DNA of 64,000 nt from Aquarana catesbeiana (taxonomy: Eukaryota; Chordata; Amphibia; Anura; Ranidae), in NCBI RefSeq assembly GCF_042186555.1, contig NC_133333.1, positions 64,467,909 through 64,531,908 of the forward strand, read 5' to 3'. Below the pieces are notes generated by a model that worked only from the letters and a program-made list of their open reading frames with translations, ran no database searches and had not been told where the DNA came from. Shown piece by piece: positions 10,544-21,990 of this stretch. Positions within the stretch are counted from its first letter, which is position 1; each line of letters begins with the position of its first letter. A program made the position numbers and the translations under genes.

Positions 10544-12304
10544 ATGGGCAAATCCAGGACCACCAGATCCTCCAAGCCTAGAGGATCGTCCCTACCACCT
10601 CCAGGGGCTTCCACGGACCTCCGTTCCTATTTCACACAGCCCGGAGTGTCCCAGGGAGACGAGGCCAATATGGCGCCGGACACTCCAGCCCGCACATCAA
10701 GGAGTCCCGCCCAGTCTCCACGATCGGACCATCCTGAGCAGCAGCTCTTGGAGGGACTTCAGCAGGCCAGAGAGTACCCCCGAGCATCCATCACAGACAT
10801 GGGAACGGTGAGTCCCCACCGCCAACCACACTCCCCCACTGAACAGACTCGGTCCGCCATGCCGCCCGCCTCCCCCCCGCACTACACTCAGTGCTCGGCG
10901 GCGTTCCCGAGACTCCTGAGAATGGCTCCGGAGCCGCTCTCTCAGACCCCAGAGCCAGTCTTCACTGATTCCTCAGACATCTCTCAGGACTTCCCCCCTC
11001 TGCCAACTCCTGCAGGTCTGCAAGCTGGCTTACACCGATCCCCTGATGACCCCAATGAGAGATCATGGGCAGTGGATGCCGCTTCCCCACCTCCCAAATC
11101 GCAAAGAATGTCTCGCTCCAGAGACCTTAGTGCATCCAGGCGGCCATCCCCCTCAATACCATCCTACGCACAGAAAGCAAGTGCCCCGCTCCCCCACCCA
11201 GCAGAGGACTCTAGTTCTAGACCCCCAATGCAGCAGCAACAGAGAGGGGCATACATAGACCCATGGGACCCCCCAGCAACTGGAGTGCAAATCAACCATG
11301 CAGCAGGTGCTTTAATCCTACACTCCCCACCACGTGTATCATCCCCCCCTCGCCACTACTGCAGCCCTACAAGAGTCTCATATGTACCCCCACATATGCC
11401 TCAACCATGGCATACATATCTGCAAGCCATGCCCACAAAAGAGGATTTCAGACAACTAATTGAGGATGTGAAATCCACATGTCGCACGGAAATTCAAGTA
11501 CTCCAAACAGGCCTTAAACATTTGACAGACAGAATGGAAATTGCTGAAGAAGAAATACAAGAAACGAAACTAGCGGTCCATAGAACACAGCTACAGGGAG
11601 CAGACCACAGAGCAATGCTAAGAGATATGCAGAGACATATAGAAGACCTGGACAACAGGGGGCGCCGTAACAATATACGGGTGAGAGGCATCCCGGAACC
11701 AGAAAACGCAGAGGACCTGCAGACCATTTTGCAATCCATTTTCAACAATCTCATTGGGGAACCCCCCTCCAAACACATAGATATGGACAGAGCCCATCGG
11801 GCACTCAGACCCAAGGGAGCCACCCCTAAACCCAGAGATGTTATCTGCAGAATCAGCTCCTATCCCCTCAAAGAGGAAATCATGAGACAAGCACGTTTGG
11901 CACGCAAAATAACTTATATGGAAGCTCAGATTCAAATCTACCCGGATCTGTCCTGGATAACACTGCAAAAACGGAGGCTTCTTCAACCCCTACTACAGCA
12001 ACTACAGAAAGAAGCCATTATCTACAGATGGGGCTTTCCTTTTAGCCTCACAGCGAAACATCAGGGTAAATCCGCTGTCCTACGATACCCAGAAGACCTT
12101 CGTACATTCTGTGACATTCTTGAAATACCAATCCCACAACTACCAGAATGGGACATAGTTGCTACACCCCCACCGCCACCTGCAACCTGGCAAAAGATCC
12201 CTGCCCCTAACCGACCTAGACATCCAGATTCCCAACGCAAGTCTGCAAAGTACAAGGATCGCAGATCCACTACTACCACAACAACAAACAACACGGGGAC
12301 TTAA
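10544..12304 (+). CDS. LINE-A ORF1 protein, L1-type RNA-binding chaperone
   Basis: 586-codon open frame. The first ATG (aatacATGg, 10544) is chosen; the frame is open slightly further up without an ATG. The N-terminal ~290 residues are Pro/Ser-rich and disordered (GSSLPPPGASTD). A coiled-coil-like segment follows at about 11430-11650 (QVLQTGLKHLTDRMEIAEEE). Next come the L1 ORF1 RRM-like core (NNIRVRGIPEPENAEDLQ, 11660-11860) and the C-terminal domain (ITYMEAQIQIYPDLSW, 11915 onward). In L1 elements this protein trimerises, binds the element RNA and acts as a nucleic-acid chaperone in the ribonucleoprotein. The basic, Thr-rich tail ends at TAA 12302-12304. The chief oddity is that the frame is completely intact. 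Confidence 0.9.
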   Translation: MGKSRTTRSSKPRGSSLPPPGASTDLRSYFTQPGVSQGDEANMAPDTPARTSRSPAQSPRSDHPEQQLLEGLQQAREYPRASITDMGTVSPHRQPHSPTEQTRSAMPPASPPHYTQCSAAFPRLLRMAPEPLSQTPEPVFTDSSDISQDFPPLPTPAGLQAGLHRSPDDPNERSWAVDAASPPPKSQRMSRSRDLSASRRPSPSIPSYAQKASAPLPHPAEDSSSRPPMQQQQRGAYIDPWDPPATGVQINHAAGALILHSPPRVSSPPRHYCSPTRVSYVPPHMPQPWHTYLQAMPTKEDFRQLIEDVKSTCRTEIQVLQTGLKHLTDRMEIAEEEIQETKLAVHRTQLQGADHRAMLRDMQRHIEDLDNRGRRNNIRVRGIPEPENAEDLQTILQSIFNNLIGEPPSKHIDMDRAHRALRPKGATPKPRDVICRISSYPLKEEIMRQARLARKITYMEAQIQIYPDLSWITLQKRRLLQPLLQQLQKEAIIYRWGFPFSLTAKHQGKSAVLRYPEDLRTFCDILEIPIPQLPEWDIVATPPPPPATWQKIPAPNRPRHPDSQRKSAKYKDRRSTTTTTTNNTGT

Positions 12305-12898
12305 GCATTTAGGCTCAGCGAATAGAACTGTCCTACTAATACCCTGTTTGAAAAGATCCTGGACTGTCCCATTTGAATAATCCCTAACGCCCAACTTTAG
12401 TTCACCAGTGAGGGCTAAACTCAGACGAGCTTTGAGTAGACCGGCATAGAAGCCATCGATTATCACCCCCCTCCCCCTATTTTTTGTTCCCTCTTATTTC
12501 AATTTTATTTTAGCTAGTTACTGGTACACAGTATTAGACTGTGTGCGGTCTGGAAAATATTGTTGACGGGATGCGGGCTCCTGGGTGGACCTCTTCAACC
12601 GCCCTAACGGGGGTGGGGGGGAGGCTCACGCGGAAATCCGCTCTAGTCTAGGCCTGTTGGCCTATCAAAGATGTTTGACGAGGTTGATGTTCTCTTATTT
12701 TTGTGCATTAACTGTTCGCCTCTTCTCTCCCCAGTCTTCTCTCTTCCTCTCTCTTTCTAACCACCTTCTTTGGTACATGACTAAGTCCATGAAATTTCCT
12801 GGTCTCCTCCCGGAGAGTGCATTCCCTGACCCTGGGATCTCGAACCATGACAAGCCGCCATTAGGTAAGCGTACACCTGCACACACTGAACCGCCACC
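12305..12898 (+). other. Inter-ORF spacer of LINE-A
   Basis: 594 bp between the two ORFs with no sizeable in-frame coding sequence; rich in C and T at 12700-12780 (ctcttctctcccc). It ends accgccaccATG, a strong eukaryotic start context, so ORF2 may be started by internal or re-initiating ribosomes. LINE-B has a comparable non-coding stretch, so the long spacer is a family feature. Confidence 0.7.
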
Positions 12899-15800
12899 AT
12901 GACTAAGGTACTTTCACTAAATGTACACGGATTGAACTCCAATAGGAAAAGACATCTGGCACTGAGGGAGTTTAGACAATCAGGAGCTGATATTATTATG
13001 GTCCAGGAGACCCATTTTGACAGGGAAGGCTCATTCGCGTTTGCATCCAAATATTACCCCCAAATATACATAGCTTCGGGTAGTCGTAAAAAGGCTGGAG
13101 TGGCCATACTTTTCAAGAAGGGAACTCCCTTCACATGCGTGTCTCAATACTGTGACCCTAATGGCCACTTCATTATTTTGAGAGGAACGTGGCAAACACA
13201 AGAAATAACGCTATGTGCCCTATATACTCCTAATACTAAACAACACAGCTTTCTATCCAAGGTAATATCCCAAATATTTAGGTCTACTCCTAAGGTGCTT
13301 GTTTTGGGAGGTGACTTTAATCTTGTACAGTCACCCACGGCGGACCGCCAGACGTTAGCCCCTCACGCTCCAACGCCTAGGGTCCATAGAGACTCGAGAC
13401 TATTCAGACAAATCACCAGACGATATGCGCTCTTTGATGCGTGGAGGGCTCTATGTCCTGGAGGCCGACAATACACATTTTACTCAGCTCCCCACTGCAC
13501 ACATACACGCATTGATTACTTTTTCCTTAATAATTTTACTTTAAAACTGACACGTAAAGCGCAAATACGACCTATCTCTTGGTCAGACCATGCCCCTATT
13601 TTACTAACGCTAGACCTAGGCACCCCCGTCCGCAGACCCTACAACTGGAGACTAAATACATTCCTTCTCCAACACCAACCGGCCCTAGAGGAACTAAACT
13701 CTACACTTAAACTTTATTTCCTAGAAAATTCCAATCAGGAAGTTTCACTCCCTACTCTTTGGGAAGCCCACAAGGCGGTTCTTAGGGGTAAATGTATAGC
13801 GATCTCCTAAAAACTTAAAAAAGACACATCAGCTGCCAAAATAGAAGCAGAGAGCCAACTTAAAACACTTGAACATAGGCTCCAGACCAACCCCACGATA
13901 GAAAATCTAAGGAAAATAATTAAACTTCGTGCCACTCTTCGTGATCTAGCTATGGGACAAGTGGAAAAAGCCCTAACCAGGTTGAAACAATTGTTTTATG
14001 ACAAGGGGAATAAGGCACACTCTCTGTTGGCTAACAAATTAAGGGAGAGATCCCATATGCAAACCCCGAATCAGATTAAAAACAAATTAGGTCAGTTACT
14101 ATCGCATCCTGAAGAAATTGCAAACACATTTGCGGACTTTTATAAAGACCTCTACAACAGCCCGGACATACCTAGCAATCCTCCCTCTTCTGACCTGTCC
14201 CACTCGATGAAACAATACCTAGAGCAGAGTGGAATTCCCCATATACAATCATCAGATCTACTAACACTTAATGCACAGATCACTGATGAGGAAATAGAAC
14301 TCACTATTAAATCCCTACCGTCCCATAAAGCTCCGGGCCCAGATGGGTTCCCATACGAATACTATAAAGCATTTCTCCCTCTTATACTACCCCATCTTCG
14401 TAAACTGTTTAATGCTTTCCTCCAGGACACTCAAATTCCCTTAGAAATGCAGAAATCTTTCATCACCCTGATTCCCAAAGCAGATAAAGACCCTTCCATT
14501 TGTGCAAATTATAGGCCTATTGCACTGTTGAATTCTGATTTGAAAATCTTCACCAAACTTCTGTCTAATCGCCTGAATGCGATCCTGCCATCATTGATCC
14601 ATAAGGATCAGGTAGGGTTTGTCCCATTGCGACAAGCAAGCGATAACACTAGAAAAGTGATAGATTTGGTGGAAGTGGCGAGCAGGGACGGCGCCCCCTC
14701 TATGTTGCTCAGCTTAGACGCTGAAAAAGCTTTTGATCGGCTGGGGTGGCCGTTCCTGTTCGCCACGTTGAGCCACATGGGCTTCCGGGGCCCCTTTTTG
14801 CGGGCAATACAACACCTATATTCAAACCCTTCCTCGCAGGTCAGAACCCCTTTTGCACTCTCAACAACATTTTCAGTCTCGAACGGTACAAGACAGGGGT
14901 GCCCGCTGTCGCCCCTGTTGTTTGCACTATGTGTAGAACCCCTAGCGGCTTCCATCAGGAATAATTTAAACATACGAGGAGTCATGGTCAGAGATAGAGA
15001 ATTTAAGATTTCCCTCTTTGCGGATGACATAATTCTCACCCTGACCCAACCCCATATCTCCCTCCCAAATTTACACGCTGAGCTGGACCAATTCCGAGCC
15101 ATCTCGGGATATAAAATTAATGCCTCAAAGTCAGAAGCTCTGCCCATTAACATCCCGGACGCTGACATCACACTCTTAAAATCTAACTATAATTACAAAT
15201 GGAAAACAACTGCCCTGAAATACCTAGGGATTTATATCACCCCTAAATTTAATACCCTGTACCAAGAAAACTTTCCCCCTCTTTTTGGCACCATTAGATC
15301 CCTATTAAATCAATGGAAAAAACACCATATATCCCTACTAGGACGAATTGCATCTATTAAAATGACTATTCTCCCGAAGCTACTGTACCTTTTCCAAACA
15401 CTCCCTATACCTATACCACTTAAGCAATTGAAAAAGCTCCAATCAGACTTACTTCACTTTGTATGGAACTATAAAAAGCACAGGATCTCCAAAACAGTGT
15501 TGATGGCATCACGCAGTGAGGGGGGTCTAGCCTTCCCCAATATCGTTAAATACTACCAAGCCACACAGCTGAGAGCGCTGGCATCATGGTTTACTCAAAA
15601 ATCATATAATAAGTGGACAGAGATCGAGAAATTATGGCTAGCCCCGATACACCCGAACAACTTATTATGGAATGCAAATGCGGAAGTAGCTCCAGAACGC
15701 CTTCTGGGTCCCATGTCCATGTTAAAGAGGATTTGGCGTAAATTAGCCCAACCTCACAAATTAACCTCAGAAAAATCGACCCTGACATCTTTTGTCTGTA

Positions 15801-16702
15801 ACCCCAAGGTGCCAGATAGCCTCACGCATCAGATGTCATACCCTTGGTCCTCTAGGAACCTGTTCCACTTTGGAAACATAATAGATCCCAGAACTCGTAG
15901 GCTCCTATCTTTTTCGGACCTGCAGGCCAAACACAAACTCCCAAAACAAGCTTTTTACGGATACCTACAAATACAACATTACGCACTAACTATAGCCCCA
16001 AATCTACAATTTTCACCTCCATCCCCGTTTGAAACTACCATCATGGCAGGTAGCTCACAGAAAGGGCTAATATCAGAAATATATAAGATTTTGAACACCA
16101 TCGATCTGAAAGAGCAGGGTAAACACCATTACATGCTCAGATGGGAGAAGATCCTTGGGGAAGAACTTCCATTAGCGCAGTGGCAGGCAATATGGAATCA
16201 GACAGCGAAGAGTTCAATGTGTACACTATATAAGGAAAACTCATATAAGGTTCTCTACTTCTGGTACATGACCCCAGATGTACTTCATACAATTTTCCCA
16301 GATAGCTCAGATAAATGCTGGCGATGCCAGGACGCTAAAGGCACTCTCATACATATATATTGGACCCGTCCGATATTAGCTCAGTACTGGGAGATGGTTC
16401 GCCATCTCCTCTCTCGCCTCTTAGAAGTAGAGGTCCAAGCGACTCCAAAATTCTTTCTATTAGGTCTATCACCATTAAAAATTTGCAGACCATATAAGAA
16501 ATTAGTAAGACATATACTCACAGCAGCACGCTGTCTTATAGCCTTAAACTGGAAACGTACCACTCCACCCTCAGCTGAAGATCTTTACTCTAGAATTAAA
16601 GATATAGAGTTGATGGAGAAAATGACAGCTAGAATTCAGGACAAGCTGGAGGCGCATAACAGGGTCTGGGAGCTATGGCACCTCCGGGAGGACCCACCAT
16701 GA
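12899..16702 (+). pseudogene. LINE-A ORF2: AP endonuclease and reverse transcriptase, one premature stop
   Basis: A 1,267-codon frame interrupted once, by TAA at 13808-13810 (codon 304), between the endonuclease and the RT. The apurinic-type endonuclease nicks target DNA: LNVHGLN near the start, catalytic Glu in VQETHF (residue ~42), Asp in LGGDFNLV (~138) and SDHAP (~228). RT motifs follow: PGPDGFPYEYYK, LIPKADKDPS, DAEKAFDRLGW, GTRQGCPLSPLLFAL and the catalytic FADDIILTL (~706). The C-terminal zinc-knuckle region reads CWRC-X8-H-X4-R, whereas LINE-B has Cys in the last position, so the fourth ligand is lost here. The stop and the missing Cys suggest recent inactivation. Confidence 0.93.
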
Positions 16703-16988
16703 CCAGGTAACAACGCCAATTAGAAGGCTTATTTTCTTCTTTCCCTTCTTTCCTTTCTTTCCTCCTATCCTATTCAGTAACTGAATGAGCGTTTATATAA
16801 GCATACCTACATTACCATAGGAACTAACATCAGATAAGCCATAAAAAAAAAAAAAAAAAAAAAAAAACAAACAAACACATGTGTAATACCAAAAATGGAT
16901 ATACTGTACAATGTTTGTGAATGTACATGTTCCTCTATATTGTATTACTATAATCTTCAATAAAAATTGATATTTGGAAAAAAAAAAA
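16703..16988 (+). terminator. 3' UTR, polyadenylation signal and tail of LINE-A
   Basis: Contains an internal A run at about 16842-16866, then AATAAA at 16959-16964 (cttcaataaaaattg) and a terminal A tract that merges with the right TSD (16989-17002). Confidence 0.8.
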
Positions 16989-17002
16989 GAAAAGAAAAAC
17001 AG

Positions 17003-17291
17003 TAATCACATCATGACAATACAATGTCCAGTAAATTACAAACAAAGAAGCATAACAAGTTGCAGTCTAACTTCTATCTTTCAGAGTTGGTCTTATATAT
17101 GTCATATGTGAACAGGCATGAATGCTGTAACAAGACACTGTTATATCAGACATAAACACCTATCAGGTAACCTTATAGGTTTAGCAGAGAAAATGTTAAA
17201 ATATAAGTAGAATTTGTAGAAGAATAGTAAAGAAAAATAGTTTAAGAATGATTTGAGAATACCATGAGATTATTAGGTTTTTGCTCATTGT
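17003..17291 (-). other. 3' UTR of LINE-B
   Basis: AT-rich, no open frame. It continues the LINE-B 3' UTR that LINE-A split from the 29-bp terminal piece at 10401-10429. Confidence 0.6.
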
Positions 17292-17993
17292 TCATGTGTT
17301 TGTAGGAGTCTTATATTGCTCGGAATATTTATAAGTAACCCACACTCTCCAGAGAGTGTTGAAGTTCTCAATAGTGTTGTGTGCTATGGCTCTTATTTCC
17401 TCTATACCATATGTATCATGAATGTTGAGAAGCCACTTTTTGATAGTAGGCGTATTTGTTGTTCTCCAATATCTGGGGATCAGGGCTTTTGCAGCCGCAA
17501 GGAGGAATCTTGTTAGAGATTTCTTATACCTTTTCATTGTGCCATTCGAGATATTTAATAGGCAGCAAGCTGCTGTTAGCGTAATTGAAGTCTCAGTGAT
17601 GTGTTTAATTATGTCACAAACCTTTTGCCAAAATGGACGTATCAAGTCGCATTCCCACCAAATGTGGTAAGTTGATCCTTTTGCCCCATTGCATCTCCAA
17701 CATAGGTCTGATACCATGGGGAACCATTTATGCAATTTAGGTGGAGTATTATACCAGTTTGTCAAAAGTTTGTAGGAGGTCTCCTGAAATCGTGTGCTGA
17801 TCGAGCATTTGTGTGCGAACACACAAGCATGGAGCCATTGCTCGTCGCTGAAGGTGGTGTTCAACGCTTCTTCCCAGTACCTTTTATGTTTGTTTGTTTC
17901 GGTTACTCCTGAGGATTGCAACCATGTATATGCCAGAGAAATTGTTTTCTCCATTTTTTCAGCTGTTAAACAAACCTCCTCTAGCTGAGACAA
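17292..17993 (-). pseudogene. LINE-B ORF2 C-terminal region with CX2CX8HX4C motif
   Basis: 234 codons open on the minus strand, the C-terminal end of the LINE reverse transcriptase protein. It carries a complete zinc-knuckle-like motif (LCWRCNGAKGSTYHIWWEC), the counterpart of the damaged one in LINE-A, and ends with a conserved tail. A break at about 17994-18176 separates it from the RT piece upstream. Such C-terminal motifs are thought to help bind the element RNA. Confidence 0.85.
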
Positions 17994-18176
17994 GGGCCCA
18001 ATGCAATGAGTGCGTTTATTGGGATTTGAGATAAAGCTATGAATTTGACGATATTCCCAGTAAGATAACTGTTCTTGTCCACTAACCTGTTGAAGTTCTT
18101 GTAGTGTTTTTACTCTGTGTTTTTCAAAGCAATGAATTACTAATAAGGGTTTTGTCCCACTTCCTGTCTGTTCTGC

Positions 18177-19542
18177 TCATGTTGTTAGGCCTGGTGGAAA
18201 CTCTGGGTTATTATGTATTGGGGTCAATGGACTTGGATAAGAGATCAGGTTGGTGTTGTTACTAATTTTGTGTACTGCTTTTAATGTGGCCCTTATTGTT
18301 GGGTGGTTTTTAAGTTGCGTAGGATAAGCTGCCCATGCTATCCAAGGTGTATATTTAATTGGGATAGGCTCTGTTTCATTCTCCAAACTCACCCAGTCCT
18401 TATTGTCTGCATGACAATGCCAATCAATTAAACGGTTTACGTGCAAGGCCAGATAATAGTTTTTAAAATTTGGAAAACCATTACCTCCGACATGTTTTGC
18501 TTTGGTGAGCATCGTGAGATTTATACACGGATGTTTGGCTGTCCAAAGAAATCTCCTAGTTATGGAGTTCAATATTTGGAAAAAGCTCGCTGGTAGCTGG
18601 ACTGGTAGAGTCTGAAAAAAATACAAGACTCTAGGCAAAATCGTCATCTTTATTATGGCTGCCTTGCCGAACCAGGAAAAGTACTTCAAAGACCATCTGT
18701 CTAGATCCTTCTTAATGTTCTGTAAAAGGGGTTTAAAATTTGTCACGTCAGTGGAATCTATTTTTGAGGTGAGCCACACGCCAAGATATTTAATGGCTTT
18801 ATCTTCCCATTTGAAGGTGCAATTGTCCCGAGTGGTAACTAAAGTTTGTCCTGATAGTGTTAAGTTTAATGCCTCAGATTTCTTATAGTTTACTTTAAAA
18901 TGCGAGAGATAATTGTAATGTGTAAAAATTTTACATAGGTTAGGTAATGAGATATGAGATTGAGTGAGTGATAAAAAACATAAAATCATCTGCATATGCC
19001 ACTGATTTATGTGTTTTTGTTCCTACCTGAAAGCCCTGAATTGATGGCGAATTATTTACTGTCCGAATGAACAGTTCAAGTGTAAGAATGAACAGCAAGG
19101 GTGACAAGGGGCACTCCTGTCGTGTTCCATTCCCAATTGACACATCATCCGATAATGAGCCATTTACCTTAATTCTCGCCGTTGGGTTATGGTATAGAGT
19201 TGAGATCCAGGATAGCATATGAGATTGCAAACCAAAATGTTCACAGGTCGCATGCAGAAAGTCCCACGACACTCGGTCGAAAGCTTTTTCCGCATCTGTG
19301 GAGAGAAGCATACCTTCGAAACCATCGTAATGCGCCCTATGAATTAGATTTAAAGCTTTTGTCACGTTATCCCTAGCTCCCCTCCCAGGCATAAAGCCTA
19401 CTTGCTCTTGTCCAATCAATAGATGTAATAATGGTCTTAGGAGATTCGCGAGGACTTTCGTGAAAAGTTTCAAGTCCAAGTTAAGAAGCGAAATTGGTCT
19501 GTAATTGGAGCATTCTAATGGATCTTTATTAGGTTTAGGCAA
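18177..19542 (-). pseudogene. LINE-B reverse transcriptase, frameshifted
   Basis: Two overlapping minus-strand frames. The upstream one (19542-18940) holds PKPNKDPLECSNYRPIS, GFMPGRGARDN, DAEKAFDRVSWDFLH, GTRQECPLSPLLFIL and the catalytic YADDFMFF. The downstream one (18995-18177) continues with KYLGVWLTSKID, ILPRVLYFFQTLP and KHVGGNGFPNFKNYY. A frameshift lies just after the YADD box at about 18960-18990. GTRQE replaces the usual GTRQG. Domain order and motifs match LINE-A. Confidence 0.9.
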
Positions 19543-20640
19543 TACCGTGACATGAGCCCTTAAAAAATCATCCGGGATGTTTCTGGCTACGTTAAGGTAC
19601 TTCAGAACTTTCAGAAGGTGTGGGGTCAGAGGTGATGGAAAGGCTTTATATTAATGTGCGGTAAAGCCATCTGGGCCTGGGCTTTTTCCTGGCTTAAGAG
19701 ATTTAATGGCCAAAAGTAATTCATCTTCTGTAATTGGTTGTTCTAATTGTTGTATGTCTTATTCTCCCAGGACAGGTAAATCACTATCAACTAGAAATTG
19801 CTTAATCAGTTGGGCACGTGTTCCATGCAAATTTGCTGGCTTATGTGGTTGTGGTAGGTTATATAGTTCCGTGTAATAGTTGTGGAAAACTTGTGCTATC
19901 TTTTCTGTCTCATGTATCAATTGGTTGTTTTTGTTTTTGATTGCCATTATATTTGTAGAAAGTTGTGTTTCTTTCAGTGCTCTTGCTAAAAATTTCCCTG
20001 TTTTGTCACTATGTTCATAGAAAAAGCCTTTTCTAAAGAAAAGGATTTTCTTCGCTCTCAAATGTAATATAGATTGTAATTGTTTACGTAGCTCCAGTAG
20101 CTCAGCAGCTACATTTATGGCCATCGACCGTTTATGTTGGGCTTCTAGATTGCTTATTTTAGTCACTAGATCATTAACTTCTTTCTCTGCTTCCCTTTTC
20201 TTTTTAGCCCCCAATCTGATTAGTTCCCCCCTGATCACACATTTATGAGCGGCCCATGTCAGTAACGGGGACATCTCTTCTGAAGTGTTTTCATGGAAAT
20301 ATGCTTTTAGAGTTTCTGATACCTTCGTATGTGCTTGTATGTCCGTAAGTAAAGATGGATTCAGTCTCCATGTACTTTTATATATACTTTTTGTAGGTGA
20401 ATGAAGAGACAGCGAGATGGGTGAATGGTCTGATAGTGATTTGATGCCAATCTTTGCCGATTGTAATAACGGAAGATCTCTTTGCGATAGGAAAATATAA
20501 TCTATTCGCGTGTGTTTATTATGTAAGGTTGAGAAATATGAGAAGTCTCTACCTGTGGGATTTGCTGTGCGCCAAGTATCTACTAGCGTAAGGGAAGACA
20601 GTAACGATTTTATTTTCTTAAGTTTTTTACAGGGTACACT
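19543..20640 (-). pseudogene. LINE-B endonuclease C-terminus and linker
   Basis: The minus strand encodes the last third of an AP endonuclease at about 20640-20380 (TRIDYIFLS, then LSDHSPISLSL, the SDH motif). A long charged linker follows (20274-19759, rich in Lys/Glu: GAKKKREAEKEVNDLV), then broken text leading to the RT. The catalytic Glu and the GDFN motif are not found on either side of the Harbinger insertion, so about 200 residues of the N-terminal endonuclease are missing. Confidence 0.75.
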
Positions 20641-21769
20641 GGATGACTGTATTGTTAGTAGGTTTAACGAAATTTACCTCTGATACCTCTGGCAATGATA
20701 ATATACGTGAATAAAAGTAGACCCAGCTATCTCAGGTATATAGTGTAGAAAAGAGAGAGGAAAGTAGAGAGTAATGCCGCGTACACACGGTCGGACTTTT
20801 CGTCTACAAAAGTCCAACGGACGCTGACGGACTAAAGCTGGCTGGTAATCCGATCGTGTGTGGGCTTCTCCAGACTTTCAACGGACTTTTTTAGCCTCAA
20901 ATCCGACGGACTTTAGATTTGAAACATGCTTCAAATCTTTTACGTCGTAACTACGACGGACCCCGAAGTCCGCTCGTCTGTATGCTAGTCCGACGGACAA
21001 AAAAAACGACGCATGCTCATAAGCAAAAACTAAACGAAAGCACTCGGTCTAGTAAAACTAGTGTTCGTATTGTAGGTAGCACATTCCTCACGCTGCAAAA
21101 TCTGTGATCGTTGAATGCAGCGCATTTAATGTCTTATTTACGAATGCTATAAAGAACGAAGATGTTTTGCTGTTCATATTCAAACAGAGTTCTCCCAAAC
21201 AGATTTCTGGTTTCTTTTTCTCTTTGATCTCATGAATGACATGGTATGCTTTTTCAAAACAATGTTTCCATACTAATAATTCTTTTTAAACTTTTTTTTT
21301 TTTTTGGTGGAGTCATCTTTTCTTGTAATTTTTATCCAGATATTTATTTTATGATTGTTGTGGAACTTTTTTTCTGTTTATCTCTAAATTTTTTTGTAAA
21401 GTTACCACAGGGAACCCATTTTTATATATATTTTTAAATTTTTTTTAATGTTTGTAAAGTTACCACAAAGAACCCTTTATAATTTTTGTTTTTATAGTGA
21501 TTTGTTATTTTTTTTATATAAAGTTAACCCAAAGAACCGTTTTTGGTTATGTATCTTTTTTTTTTTAAATACTTACCACTCGAACATTATTAACATTATT
21601 TTAATCTATTTTTGTTGTGTTTTTGCAAAATCAATGAGATTGTTGTCCCTTGTTAATTTAAAACATTGTGTCTAAAATCTATGATTTAAAATAAAAAACC
21701 TAAACTCAAAAAATATCCATTTATTTATGGTCTAAATAAAATAAAGAGGAAGTCAACGCTGGAAAAAGT

Positions 21770-21990
21770 ATGTGTACAAGAAAATGGGGATCTTGAGGAG
21801 TCCATATAAGAGGGAGCACAATCTGGTCCAAGAATCCCAGAGATCAACAGCACCAGCAGATGATATAGATGTCCCCAGACTGTGGTACTACAACAGCCTG
21901 CGTCTTCTGTCAGACCAGACTGAACCCAAGTCATCACTTTCTTCTCTTCCCTGCAGCCTTTCCTCCACGCTGCCCTGCAGCCTTCCCTGC
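21770..21990 (+). pseudogene. Inverted fragment of a MADF-domain exon
   Basis: The plus strand here (aagaaaatggggatcttgag, then cactgtggtac-type text) resembles the minus strand of the MADF exon at about 23100-22960. It matches the end of the MADF domain and the following Trp/Tyr-rich linker (KREHNLVQESQRS, then VPRLWYYNSLRLL). This copy keeps a linker segment that the main gene has lost. It is probably a leftover of an inverted duplication or of a second related element. Confidence 0.6.

Larger units (their letters stand above)
10444..16988 (+). mobile_element. LINE-A: near-intact full-length L1/Tx1-type LINE, TSD GAAAAGAAAAACAG
   Basis: A 6.5-kb non-LTR retrotransposon with 5' leader (ggggcgtgaccgg), ORF1 (10544-12304), a 594-bp spacer, ORF2 (12899-16702), and a 3' UTR with AATAAA at 16959 and A-rich tail. 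The 14-bp TSD GAAAAGAAAAACAG lies at 10430-10443 and 16989-17002. It inserted into the 3' end of the older LINE-B in the opposite orientation. ORF1 is fully open and ORF2 has only one stop, so this is one of the youngest layers. The order EN-RT with a C-terminal CX2C motif, and an RRM-type ORF1, fit the L1/Tx1 group. Confidence 0.95.

Noticed and set aside
13808..13810. Possible readthrough or recoding stop in LINE-A ORF2
   Set aside because: LINEs are not known to use an internal stop between endonuclease and RT; a point mutation is simpler. No readthrough context was seen.
14608..15171. 187-codon minus-strand frame
   Set aside because: Shadow of the LINE-A reverse transcriptase on the opposite strand.
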